NCBI GenBank assembly: GCA_041191405.1
Contig: JBEEOW010000015.1
Coordinates: 1 to 64,000 of the forward strand
From: JBEEOW01 sp041191405
GTDB lineage: Bacteria; Bacteroidota; Bacteroidia; Cytophagales; UBA9547
Length of the DNA: 64,000 nt
Direction: 5' to 3'
The notes under the pieces are model-generated. The model was not told where the DNA came from, made no database searches, and saw nothing but the letters and a program-made list of their open reading frames with translations. How positions within the stretch are numbered: the first letter of the stretch is position 1; each line of letters starts with the position of its first letter. The translations under genes and the position numbers were made by a program. Positions 54,870 to 62,697 of this stretch are shown here, one piece after another.

Positions 54870-55886
54870 TTATTTTAGCATTAATTCACTAAATGTTTTC
54901 TTTTTTGAAACAAAATATTGCCAAACGATAGATTTATTGTAAAATCCTGGCATTGAGTTCAAATCTTTTACTTTTTGTGTGTTTTCTCTTTCTTTCATTA
55001 ACCAATTATTGGCTTTGTAAAAATCGATATGTGCCTGCAATACTGCATTGAATAAACTGAACTTTCCTTTTATAATAAACTGTATTGCAGCTACTCCATC
55101 TAGTACCATTCTTTGAAATAAAGTACCAAATAATTGGTTTTGAGGTAAGTTTTTGAAAAGTAGATACAATCCGTTTCTAAAGTTTAAGTACACTTTTTTA
55201 GGGCTGTCTTTTTGCAAAGTTCCTCCACCTAAATGATACACTGTTGAGTTGGCACAATACCCGATTTTTAACCCTAAACCATGTATTCTCCAACATAAAT
55301 CAATTTCTTCCATGTGTGCAAAAAAACGTGAATCAAAGCCATTGAGTTGATTAAAAATACTTGATTTAATAAAGATACAAGCACCAGTTGCCCAAAATAT
55401 TTCTGAATTTTGGTTGTATTGGTTGTTGTCAACTTCTTGATTATCAAATATTCTTCCTCTGCAAAAAGGATATCCTAGTTTATCAATATAGCCACCAGCA
55501 GCACCTGCGTATTCAAAAAGTTCGGGTTGCTTGTATGACCTAATTTTAGGCATAGCCGCAACCCAATTATTTTTTTCCATACTTTCAATCACAGTGTCAA
55601 CCCAATTTGTTGTAACTTCCACATCTGAATTTAAAAGTACAAAGTATTCTGCTGAAATTTGTTTTAAGGCTTCATTGTATCCACCAGCATAACCCGTATT
55701 GGTTGGCAAAAGTATTAGTTTTAATTCAGGGAAATTTGCTTTTAAATACGCAACCGAACCATCCGTTGAGGCATTGTCAGCAATTATAATTTCATGATTT
55801 TGAGTGTGTTTAATTACAGATGGTAAAAACTGTTTAAACATTTCAACCCCATTATAATTGAGAATTACAATTGCTACTTTTGCCAT
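54870..55886 (-). CDS. Family 2 glycosyltransferase
   Basis: A 338-aa GT-A fold glycosyltransferase. Seen are VAIVILNYNGVEMFKQFLPSV, IIIADNASTDGSVAYL, the NTGYAGGYNEALK segment and the metal-binding FVLLNSDVEV, then FWATGACIFIKSSIF and MEEIDLCWRIHGLGLKIGY (rhamnosyltransferase-like). It lies 4 bp after the YbaB gene. Sugar and acceptor unknown; probably surface polysaccharide or protein glycosylation. Confidence 0.93.
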   Translation of the reverse strand: MAKVAIVILNYNGVEMFKQFLPSVIKHTQNHEIIIADNASTDGSVAYLKANFPELKLILLPTNTGYAGGYNEALKQISAEYFVLLNSDVEVTTNWVDTVIESMEKNNWVAAMPKIRSYKQPELFEYAGAAGGYIDKLGYPFCRGRIFDNQEVDNNQYNQNSEIFWATGACIFIKSSIFNQLNGFDSRFFAHMEEIDLCWRIHGLGLKIGYCANSTVYHLGGGTLQKDSPKKVYLNFRNGLYLLFKNLPQNQLFGTLFQRMVLDGVAAIQFIIKGKFSLFNAVLQAHIDFYKANNWLMKERENTQKVKDLNSMPGFYNKSIVWQYFVSKKKTFSELMLK

Positions 55887-55890
55887 TTTA

Positions 55891-56226
55891 TTAACCTAAA
55901 TGTTTAAAAATATCTAAACCTGGAATATTTGGAATTAATCCTTCTGTTGCTTTTTGAATATGTTGTTTAGCTAACTCGTCAACTTCAGCAAGTGCTTTGT
56001 TTGTAGCAGCTAAAATTAAATCAGTCAACATTTCTTTATCTTCTGGTTTAATTAAATCATTGTCAAGTTCAAGTTTAATCACTTGTTTTCTACCGTTTAC
56101 TGTAACTTTTACCATACCAGCACCAGCTTCTGATGTATGTGTAATTTGTACTAATTTTTCTTTTGCTTCGGCTAAGCGAGTTTGAAACTCTTTCACTTTG
56201 CCCATCATATCAAACATGTTAAACAT
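55891..56226 (-). CDS. YbaB/EbfC family nucleoid-associated protein
   Basis: A 111-aa protein with the YbaB fold: an N-terminal helix (KVKEFQTRLAEAKEKLVQI), the VKVTVNGRKQVIKLELD beta-hairpin, the PEDKEMLTDLILAATNKAL helix and a C-terminal IPGLDIF segment. It binds DNA as a tweezer-like dimer in other bacteria. recR and dnaX are not adjacent. Starts at ATG 56226. Confidence 0.93.
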   Translation of the reverse strand: MFNMFDMMGKVKEFQTRLAEAKEKLVQITHTSEAGAGMVKVTVNGRKQVIKLELDNDLIKPEDKEMLTDLILAATNKALAEVDELAKQHIQKATEGLIPNIPGLDIFKHLG

Positions 56227-56259
56227 ATCGGTATTTTATTTATTGTGTTAATTTTAATA

Positions 56260-56406
56260 AGACTTAAGACTTAAGACGAAAGACTTAAGATTAAAGTATT
56301 AGGAATATAGATCCAAGATTAGAAATTTCAGATTAAATTCCTATAAATTTATTCATAATTCCTAATAATTTGGTCTTAGGTCTTAGGTCTTTCATCTTAA
56401 GTCTAA
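56260..56406. repeat. Inverted ACTTAAG repeat pair between ybaB and a secreted-protein gene
   Basis: The left arm (about 56260-56306, AGACTTAAGACTTAAGACG, AAAGACTTAAGATTAAAG, TATTAGGAAT) is imperfectly complementary to the right arm (about 56359-56406, ATTCCTAATAA..., GGTCTTAGGTCTTAGG, CATCTTAAGTCT). Same word family as 178-215 and 908-972. Confidence 0.65.
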
Positions 56407-56408
56407 GA

Positions 56409-58265
56409 CTATCTCAACAAGCTTACAATCCCTTTTTGTGAAATTTCGTTGCCAAGTAAATCTTTTGCTATGTATTCATAAACATAATCTCCTGTTGGCC
56501 AGCTATCACCCGACCAAGGTTTGTTTAAATCATCGGTATAAAAAATGGTATTTCCGGTAGGGGAGTATATCCATAATTTAAAATCAGTAACAAATCTTTG
56601 AGCAGGTGCAAAATTTTCATTGATTCCATCCCCATTTGGAGTAAATGCCGTAGGAAAAATTATTTTCATTGGGTTTTTACGCTCAACAATATTTGAGTAC
56701 AAATCTATCCCCGAAACTTGTGTTTTTATTCTGTAACGTGTAATGGATGATATTGTATCTGGAGTATTGTCAGTGAATGAGTTAGTAAGTATTTTTTCAG
56801 TTTTGTATGGGGTATTATCGAGTTGTAAATATTCAATAAAATATGTTTTTGTTGGTTGAATTACTGATCCTGAAATATAATTATTGAAATCCAATTTGTA
56901 CGAAACTTGTCCAAGTGCATTGCCTTTTAACCATACCGGACAAACTTTTTCTGATAGGGGAGAAGTATTATTGCATGAATCTTCAATAGATATTTTGTAA
57001 CACATGTTTTCTTTGCCAAGTGTTTGAATATCATCGTTTGTAAATGTATTTGTTTTGGTAAAAGGTGCTGTACCTTCGCTTGCAAATAAATTGTATTTTG
57101 CTACTTTGGTTTTTGGGTCAATGGTTAATTGTAATTTAAAATTGCCATTATCTCCCAAGCCTGCATGCACTAAACTTGGGGCAAGTGGAGCTATATTTGA
57201 ACTCGCTTTTACACATTTACTACTGCCTTTCAATAGTGTGTTATTCAAGGTAGTATAAATACTTTTGTAACAATAATCTACACCACAAAACACATCGGTA
57301 TCAGTAAAATTTTGTGGTAAAACTGTATTTGAAACTACAATATCATTTTTCAATAAAACACTTGATTTGTTTGAACTTGGGATTAATGAAGTAGAAAAAT
57401 CAATAGTATGTAATTGATTTTGTGCATTTAAATGGAAAAATGGCATTACTAATTCTTCGGTATAGTAATATTTGTTTTCGCAAACATCATAATTACTTAT
57501 TCGGTAAATAGTTGAATCAGTACTAGTTGTGTTTTCAATAGGTGAGTAACCATTTCCTTTCCAAGTTTTAATATTTTGCCAAACATTGTTTTTATCTCTA
57601 CTTTGCCAAGCATAAGTAAAGTAACTGTATTGCTTAAAATACAATGTATGTTTTTGGTTAATTGAAATAATACTGTCAACCGAAGGGTTTATTGGCGTAT
57701 TGTACAAATCAGAAATTGTGATATTGGTATCGGCTCCACAAGCTAAAGGTAAAATTTGACCTTTTACATTGATAGTTTTTGGTAAAGTGTCTGAAAATGT
57801 GTGGAATACACTTGTTGTCGTATTGTCAAGCACTTCTTTGGTATTGTCGCCGTAAGTTATTTCGTATTTGTTGTAATATTGATTTACGTCGCTTGCTATT
57901 TCAATTTTTACTTTTGCACCAGCACATTTGGTAATATTTACTTTTGGCGCTTTAGCATCAACTACCGTTACTGCGTTTTTTAACACAACAATTTTGGCAC
58001 CTTTTATAGGGTCAACTACACTTAAATTGATGTCATACACTCCAGCTTTGGTGTAAGTATTTGTGTTTCTTACATAAAATTTATTGTCGTCCCCATAGTT
58101 AAAAGTAACTTTACTAGTATTTGATGCACAAGTAGATACAGTAACAGTTAAAGGTAAACAACCAATGTTTACATCTACTTTAAAACATGTATCGCTTTGT
58201 CCAAAAACAGTAGTAAGGCTTATTATAAAAAATGAAATAAATAGGAATAATGTTTTTAATCTCAT
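56409..58265 (-). CDS. T9SS type B secreted PKD/Ig-like protein
   Basis: 618 aa. A signal peptide (LKTLFLFISFFIISLTTVFGQ) precedes a PKD-like domain (about 25-105; CLPLTVTVSTC, VTFNYGDDNKFYVRNTNTYTKAGVYDINLSV) and a second PKD-like stretch (ITYGDNTKEVL...VFHTFSD). Fibronectin-like strands follow, and a C-terminal type B sorting domain (IFPTAFTPNGDGINENFAP ... FKLWIYSPTGNTIFYTDD ... WPTGDYVYEYIA). Probably displayed through a PorP/SprF-type partner such as the one at 53865-54809. Confidence 0.87.
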   Translation of the reverse strand: MRLKTLFLFISFFIISLTTVFGQSDTCFKVDVNIGCLPLTVTVSTCASNTSKVTFNYGDDNKFYVRNTNTYTKAGVYDINLSVVDPIKGAKIVVLKNAVTVVDAKAPKVNITKCAGAKVKIEIASDVNQYYNKYEITYGDNTKEVLDNTTTSVFHTFSDTLPKTINVKGQILPLACGADTNITISDLYNTPINPSVDSIISINQKHTLYFKQYSYFTYAWQSRDKNNVWQNIKTWKGNGYSPIENTTSTDSTIYRISNYDVCENKYYYTEELVMPFFHLNAQNQLHTIDFSTSLIPSSNKSSVLLKNDIVVSNTVLPQNFTDTDVFCGVDYCYKSIYTTLNNTLLKGSSKCVKASSNIAPLAPSLVHAGLGDNGNFKLQLTIDPKTKVAKYNLFASEGTAPFTKTNTFTNDDIQTLGKENMCYKISIEDSCNNTSPLSEKVCPVWLKGNALGQVSYKLDFNNYISGSVIQPTKTYFIEYLQLDNTPYKTEKILTNSFTDNTPDTISSITRYRIKTQVSGIDLYSNIVERKNPMKIIFPTAFTPNGDGINENFAPAQRFVTDFKLWIYSPTGNTIFYTDDLNKPWSGDSWPTGDYVYEYIAKDLLGNEISQKGIVSLLR

Positions 58266-58432
58266 TACTTATTAACTATTGAATTGTAAAAATATTATTT
58301 AATTACCAAGTATTTTGGATTAGGGTTTAATTTTTTTGGTTTTATAAAAATTAAGGGCTTTCTGTAAAGTATTTAAAACTGGTTAATATAAAGTAAAACA
58401 GCTTATTATGTTTTTTATTTATTGTCTAAAAA

Positions 58433-58476
58433 CTAATATCTAATATCTAATATCTAAAATCCAAAATCTAAAATCA
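58433..58476. repeat. TAATATC / TAAAATC short tandem words
   Basis: Three near-perfect TAATATC heptamers pass into CTAAAATC and CCAAAATC units. It lies in the 289-bp divergent gap between the type B protein and fabG. Otherwise that gap shows only the fabG -7 box. Confidence 0.6.
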
Positions 58477-58508
58477 TTATTAATTTTTCTAATTTAAATG
58501 AAAAACAA

Positions 58509-58516
58509 TATCTTTG
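58509..58516 (+). promoter_or_regulatory. -7 box (TATCTTTG) for fabG
   Basis: TATCTTTG matches TAnnTTTG exactly, 38 bp before ATG 58555. No clear -33 TTG is present. Confidence 0.5.
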
Positions 58517-58554
58517 ACATTATTCGGATAAATAAGATTATCAAATTATAAAAA

Positions 58555-59301
58555 ATGGGATTATTAGAAGGAAAAATAGCTTTAGTAACAGGAGCATCTA
58601 AAGGAATTGGTCGCTCGATAGCTTTACGTTTTGCACAAGAAGGTGCGCAAGTTGCATTTACTTATTTATCAAGTGTAGAAAAAGGTCAAGCTTTAGAGGC
58701 TGAGCTATCTGCTTTTGGAGTGAAGGCAAAAGGATATCGTTCGGATGCATCTGATTATAATGCTGCTGAAAAATTAGTTGCAGATGTTTTAGCTGATTTT
58801 GGCGATTTACATATTTTAGTAAACAACGCAGGTATTACCAAAGATGGTTTATTAATGCGTATGACTGAAGAACAGTGGGATACAGTAATTCAAGTGAATT
58901 TAAAATCAGTGTTTAACTTAACAAAAGCAAGTTTAAAAACATTGATGAAAAATAAATTTGGTTCAATTATCAATATTACATCTGTAGTTGGTTTACGTGG
59001 TAATGCTGGACAAGCAAATTATTCAGCATCAAAAGCTGGTATTATTGGATTTACTAAATCTGTAGCTTTAGAGTTAGGTTCAAGAAATATTCGTTCAAAT
59101 GCTATTGCTCCAGGATTTATTGAAACTGAGATGACTGGCGAATTAAATGCAGACGTGGTAAAAGGTTGGACAGACAGTATTCCATTAAAACGTGCAGGTC
59201 AAGCTGATGACGTAGCTAATGGTGCAGTTTTCTTAGCATCTGACTTATCAAAATATGTAACAGGACAAGTATTACAAGTTGACGGAGGTATGTTAACCTA
59301 G
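58555..59301 (+). CDS. fabG: 3-oxoacyl-[acyl-carrier-protein] reductase
   Basis: A 248-aa short-chain dehydrogenase that reduces 3-oxoacyl-ACP with NADPH in fatty-acid synthesis. Motifs: the TGASKGIGRSIA cofactor loop, NNAGITKDGLLMRM, the INITSVVGLRGNAGQANYSASKAG active site (Ser, Tyr, Lys), IAPGFIETEMT and GQVLQVDGGM. Complete and typical. Monocistronic between its own -7 box and a terminator. Confidence 0.95.
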   Translation: MGLLEGKIALVTGASKGIGRSIALRFAQEGAQVAFTYLSSVEKGQALEAELSAFGVKAKGYRSDASDYNAAEKLVADVLADFGDLHILVNNAGITKDGLLMRMTEEQWDTVIQVNLKSVFNLTKASLKTLMKNKFGSIINITSVVGLRGNAGQANYSASKAGIIGFTKSVALELGSRNIRSNAIAPGFIETEMTGELNADVVKGWTDSIPLKRAGQADDVANGAVFLASDLSKYVTGQVLQVDGGMLT

Positions 59302-59326
59302 TATCTAATTAACAATATTTTATTCA

Positions 59327-59362
59327 AAATAAGCCTTTCAGTGATGGAAGGCTTATTTTTTT
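59327..59362 (+). terminator. Terminator of fabG
   Basis: Arms AAATAAGCCTT (59327-59337) and AAGGCTTATTT (59348-59358), then T-rich. It can also act on the convergent AraC-type gene. Confidence 0.8.
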
Positions 59363-59382
59363 ATATCCTTGAATATTTTATT

Positions 59383-60264
59383 TCACACTTCAGCTCTAGC
59401 AAACCCAACTGTTTCTCTATACAACTGAGGTGAAACATCGGCATTATTTTTAAAGAATCTACTAAAATAATGCTCATCATCGTAGCCTAGTTCATAGGCA
59501 ATTTGTTTTACAGGTTTGCTAGTTAAATACAATTCACGTTTGGCTTCAATTACTATTCGTTCTGATATTAAGTCAGTTATGGTTTTATTGAAATAGCTTT
59601 TGGTAATTTTAGCCAATGCTTTTGCCGAAATATTCAGTGCATCGGCGTATTCACTTGCCGAATGTTTGGTTTTAAACTCCTTTTCAATGGTATCTTTTAA
59701 TGTTTGGAGAATAAATGGTTCTTGATTGTCAGTTACAACTTGTTGAGATGCTGGTTGTTGAGCTGTTTTTAATCGAGAAGCGGTAATTAAAAGTATTTTT
59801 AAATAAGAAACCAACAATTCGAATTGAGCAATAGCAGGATTTTGCATCTCGGTTTTTATTTGTTCAATTAATGAACTGAATGTGTTTGAAGATGCATTAT
59901 CAACTGTAATAAAGGGTGCTTGATAAATATTATTAAACAACACTCCATTGCATGATACTTCTTGTTGGTGTTTATGAATACAAAAAAAATCAGGATGAAA
60001 ATTAATAACTACACCTTTTATTGTTTCTTTTTCAGTAAACATAAACGGTTGATATGGTACAAATGAAAACATAGTATTTTCATTGAAATCAAATGCTGAA
60101 AAATCAACTTTTGCAGTACCATTTCCTTTTTGAACCCAAATTAATGAATAGTAATTAAGTCTTTGTACATGGTCAAAGGCAAGTCCATCTTCAAATGAAA
60201 ATAGTTTGAAAGCTAAATTGCCATTTTGAGGATTGATTAATGTAAAAGTTGATTGATTCATCAT
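59383..60264 (-). CDS. AraC-family transcriptional regulator
   Basis: 293 aa. A cupin-like N-terminal sensing part (about 1-150; YYSLIWVQKGNGTAKVDF, FVPYQPFMF) is followed by a C-terminal double helix-turn-helix (about 190-290; KHSASEYADALNISAKALAKITKSYFNKTITDLISERIVIEAKREL, SKPVKQIAYELGYDDEHYFSRFFKNNADVSPQLYRE). It is the last gene of a three-gene unit (12-bp gap), so it may control the thioredoxin-like and NTF2-like genes it follows. Effector unknown. Confidence 0.93.
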   Translation of the reverse strand: MMNQSTFTLINPQNGNLAFKLFSFEDGLAFDHVQRLNYYSLIWVQKGNGTAKVDFSAFDFNENTMFSFVPYQPFMFTEKETIKGVVINFHPDFFCIHKHQQEVSCNGVLFNNIYQAPFITVDNASSNTFSSLIEQIKTEMQNPAIAQFELLVSYLKILLITASRLKTAQQPASQQVVTDNQEPFILQTLKDTIEKEFKTKHSASEYADALNISAKALAKITKSYFNKTITDLISERIVIEAKRELYLTSKPVKQIAYELGYDDEHYFSRFFKNNADVSPQLYRETVGFARAEV

Positions 60265-60276
60265 TTTTATACAATA

Positions 60277-60687
60277 TTATAATTTCCTTTCCGATTCTAA
60301 AATTGCTAAATCATTGATACTTGCATATCTTTTTGCCATGTAGCCATGTTCGTCGAACTCCCAGTTTTCATTGCCGTAAGCCCTAAACCATTGACCATCT
60401 ACATTTTGATATTCGTATTCAAACCGAACAGCAATACGATTATTGGTATGTGCCCAATATTCTTTTTTGAGTTTGTAATTTAATTCCTTTTCCCATTTTG
60501 TACTAAGAAAAGCAACAATTTCATCTCTTCCATTTACAAATTTATCTCTGTTTCTCCATTCACTATCAACAGTGTATGCTTTTGAAACCCTAATTGGGTC
60601 TTTGCTATTCCAAGCATCTTCGGCTAGTTGAATTTTCTGTTTCGCAGTTTCCTCCGAAAAAGGAGGAAGTGGGTGTCTTTGTTCCAT
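60277..60687 (-). CDS. DUF1348/NTF2-like (SnoaL-type) protein
   Basis: A 136-aa small alpha/beta barrel protein. LAEDAWNSKDPIRVSKAYTVDSEWRNRDKFVNGRDEIVAFLSTKWEKELNYKLKKEYWAHTNNRIAVRFEYEY is the DUF1348 (nuclear transport factor 2-like) signature. No established reaction. It lies between the thioredoxin-like gene (13-bp gap) and the AraC-type gene (12-bp gap) in one operon. Confidence 0.9.
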   Translation of the reverse strand: MEQRHPLPPFSEETAKQKIQLAEDAWNSKDPIRVSKAYTVDSEWRNRDKFVNGRDEIVAFLSTKWEKELNYKLKKEYWAHTNNRIAVRFEYEYQNVDGQWFRAYGNENWEFDEHGYMAKRYASINDLAILESERKL

Positions 60688-60700
60688 TGTCTATTATTTT

Positions 60701-61336
60701 TTAAGAAATACAATCACTACAAAATATATTGGCTCTGTATAAGAGTTTAATTATTTCAGATTCTAAAGCTTTTTGTTTGTCTTTTGCATACCATAAATGC
60801 AATTCATTTGCATAATTTGCCGCAGTTTCAGGATTAGCTTTTAATTCTTTCACCATTTTTTGGGCAAAACTTGGTCTTGGTCCCCAAATGCCAGTTACAT
60901 TAAAATTGCTATCTAATTGAATTAATTTCGGAATTGATTTAGTTCCATTGGTAAGATAAGCGTCCATCAATGTAGGATGTTCGTCTCTATACAAAAGTTT
61001 CAATTCAATTTTACCATTACTAGCCTCAGCTACGGCATTAAATGCTGGTAAGTTTTGCGAGGCATCTCCACACCAATGTTCAGTAAGAACAAGCCAATAG
61101 GTTTTGTGTTCCAAGTTTTGCACTTGTTTCAAAATTTCATCTGAAATAGTATAAGTTTTCTCTACCCTGTGCATTCTACTTTGGTTAAGTTTGATGTACG
61201 ACACAATTTTTTCATCCTTGTTTGAATGAAAATCTTCATCCATTTGGATTTTATATTGCTTGTAATCAATTCCTTGTTCAAGATATTTTTTATATTCTTT
61301 TTTGGTAATGCTTTTGGTAGTTGAGTTCGTTTCCAT
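60701..61336 (-). CDS. Thioredoxin-family protein
   Basis: A 211-aa cytosolic protein with a thioredoxin-like core: YWLVLTEHWCGDASQNLPAF, where WCGDA replaces the WCxxC site so only one Cys remains, then GKIELKLLYRDEHPTLMDAYLTNGTKSIPKLIQLD with the cis-Pro loop. The C-terminus ends in a CSDC motif. It matches the Bacteroidota/Firmicutes 'thioredoxin family' proteins with WCGD. Its redox role is uncertain with a single active-site Cys, although the C-terminal CxxC could contribute. First gene of the operon with the NTF2-like and AraC genes. Confidence 0.85.
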   Translation of the reverse strand: METNSTTKSITKKEYKKYLEQGIDYKQYKIQMDEDFHSNKDEKIVSYIKLNQSRMHRVEKTYTISDEILKQVQNLEHKTYWLVLTEHWCGDASQNLPAFNAVAEASNGKIELKLLYRDEHPTLMDAYLTNGTKSIPKLIQLDSNFNVTGIWGPRPSFAQKMVKELKANPETAANYANELHLWYAKDKQKALESEIIKLLYRANIFCSDCIS

Positions 61337-61653
61337 ACTATGTATTATTTCAGATGAAAGAAAGCCAGAATAATCCAGCTTTCAACTTTTTGTTTAACTT
61401 ATTAATTCTACTTCAAGATTCATAAATAAAGTTGCATTTTTAATTCCATCAGCATAAATAATTACTAATACCAATTGAATTTATTAATTAGTCCAGCGAA
61501 AACTTCCACTTCGGCTACGCTCAGTGACCGTTTTCGAGTTTCGGTTACTCGAAAAATATACTTTACGGTTGCTGAGCGTAGCCGAAGCATTAGTAAAGTA
61601 TATTTTTCGATGCATTGAATTTTGGACTAATATTTAGATTTGGTATTAATCAT
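61337..61653. other. 317-bp intergenic region with a composite palindromic element
   Basis: The spacer between the AhpD-like and thioredoxin-like genes consists largely of the element at 61467-61647 (separate entry). The rest (61337-61466) is the upstream region of the thioredoxin-like gene, with no clear promoter. Confidence 0.6.
61467..61647. repeat. Composite nested inverted-repeat element with CTTCGGCTACGCTCAG
   Basis: CTTCGGCTACGCTCAG near 61508-61523 is exactly complementary to CTGAGCGTAGCCGAAG near 61572-61587. TCGAAAAATATACTTTAC pairs perfectly with GTAAAGTATATTTTTCGA around 61593-61610. CGAAAAC/GTTTTCG arms and outer ends AATACCAA...TTAGTCCA / TGGACTAA...TTGGTATT also pair, so the whole 181 bp can fold on itself. 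It looks like a REP or MITE-type unit; no transposase is present. Confidence 0.75.
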
Positions 61654-62184
61654 TTACAAAGCCGGAGCCACAGGGAAATCTACAGGGATTTTAGTTAAAT
61701 TATGTAGATAGTTCATCGCTGTTTTGTCGCTAATTTGAAGAATTACATCTACTAAATTTTCTTTAGTATAACCTTGAGCAAAAAATGCTTCAACATTTGC
61801 TTCGCTTGCTCTTCCTCTGTTTTTAGTGATATCAGCAGCTAAGGCAACCAAAGCATTTAGTTTAGAATCAGTTGCATTTCCTTTTCTGATTTCAATAATT
61901 TGTTCGTCAGTAAAGCCGTTCATTTTGCCAATCAAGGTATGTGCGCTTAGGCAGTAAATACATTCATTTACCTGACTTACAATTAAATTTACAGCTTCTT
62001 TTTCTTTGTTAGATAAAGTAGTTTTAGCATTTTGATAGTTTAAGTATTTTTCTAAACCATTTTCAGAATAGGCAATAGTTGCATACAAATTAGGAACAAA
62101 GCCTAAAGCTGATTTTAATTTGTCGAAAATTGCTTGGTTAGTAGTACCTACTTCTTCTCTTGTTGGAACATTGAAAGTTTTCAT
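61654..62184 (-). CDS. AhpD-like carboxymuconolactone decarboxylase family protein
   Basis: A 176-aa all-helical protein with the AhpD/CMD motif ECIYCLSAHTLIGKM (two Cys and a His of the peroxidase-type site) after LSNKEKEAVNLIVSQVN. The N-terminal FDKLKSALGFVPNLYATIAYS segment is typical of the 'peroxidase-related' subfamily. Likely an alkylhydroperoxidase-type reductant; substrate unknown. Single gene; a CATCTTTG box, close to the -7 consensus, lies on the minus strand near 62233. Confidence 0.92.
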   Translation of the reverse strand: MKTFNVPTREEVGTTNQAIFDKLKSALGFVPNLYATIAYSENGLEKYLNYQNAKTTLSNKEKEAVNLIVSQVNECIYCLSAHTLIGKMNGFTDEQIIEIRKGNATDSKLNALVALAADITKNRGRASEANVEAFFAQGYTKENLVDVILQISDKTAMNYLHNLTKIPVDFPVAPAL

Positions 62185-62229
62185 AATTAATATTGTTTAG
62201 ATTTTTATGTCCTTATTGACAATACAAAG

Positions 62230-62406
62230 ATGGGGCAACGCATTGCCATTAAAAATGGACAATCAACGCAAGTAGATGGACAATTTTTTCGAGGGGTGGA
62301 ATCGTGGAGAACTAATAGTAGTCTTCGTTTGAGCGAAGCAGTAACTAAGATTAGGCGAGATTGCGTTTCTAACTCCATTTTTACTCAATTAAATTCAAAC
62401 AACTAA
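62230..62406 (+). CDS. Possible 58-aa ORF, coding status doubtful
   Basis: ATG 62230 to TAA 62404-62406, beginning MGQRIAIKNGQ and containing SLRLSEAVTKIRRDCVSNS. No ribosome-binding or promoter signal and no recognised family. It could be a small gene, or a reading frame across an intergenic repeat, since Arg/Ser-rich frames of this kind are frequent in interspersed repeats. Confidence 0.2.
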   Translation: MGQRIAIKNGQSTQVDGQFFRGVESWRTNSSLRLSEAVTKIRRDCVSNSIFTQLNSNN

Positions 62407-62612
62407 ACCCATCCCAAACTATGATACGCAATCAAATTTCTTACTCTTGTGTTTATTAGTGAGTAGGGGAATTGTGCATTAACTTACTTTTTCTATTGGT
62501 ATTTTGTTTTGTAATATAATCATCTATTATGTTATGAATTATTAAAAATTCAGAAATAATCAACGTTGAAAAGTAAAATTCTAACACTTCTGAAAGTTTC
62601 ACATTCGATATT

Positions 62613-62640
62613 CCCCTCTTGGGAGGGGGCAGGGGTGGGT
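62613..62640. repeat. CCCCTCTTGGGAGGGGGCAGGGGTGGGT-type intergenic repeat
   Basis: CCCCTCTTGGGAGGGG is an imperfect palindrome followed by G-rich CAGGGGTGGG, a striking GC island in a 30% GC genome. It lies 3' of the PD40/OmpA gene and matches a block I recall between genes in many Bacteroidota; not searched here. Confidence 0.55.
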
Positions 62641-62647
62641 TTTATAT

Positions 62648-62693
62648 AAAACAAAAACAAAAGCCTCAAAACTATCACATTTTGAGGCTTTTG
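62648..62693 (-). terminator. Terminator of the PD40/OmpA gene
   Basis: Perfect 14-bp arms (62658-62671 and 62680-62693) around AAGCCTCAAAA, loop of 8 nt, with a U-rich end on the minus strand, 5 bp after the stop codon. Confidence 0.88.
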
Positions 62694-62697
62694 TGTT

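Larger units (their letters stand above)
62185..62697. other. 513-bp intergenic region with repeats and a marginal 58-codon ORF
   Basis: It contains the upstream region of the AhpD-like gene, an unconfirmed plus-strand ORF (62230-62406, ATG start, 58 codons, ending ...FTQLNSNN), a CCCCTCTTGGGAGGGG block at 62613-62640 and the terminator of the PD40/OmpA gene. No other coding signal. Confidence 0.5.
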
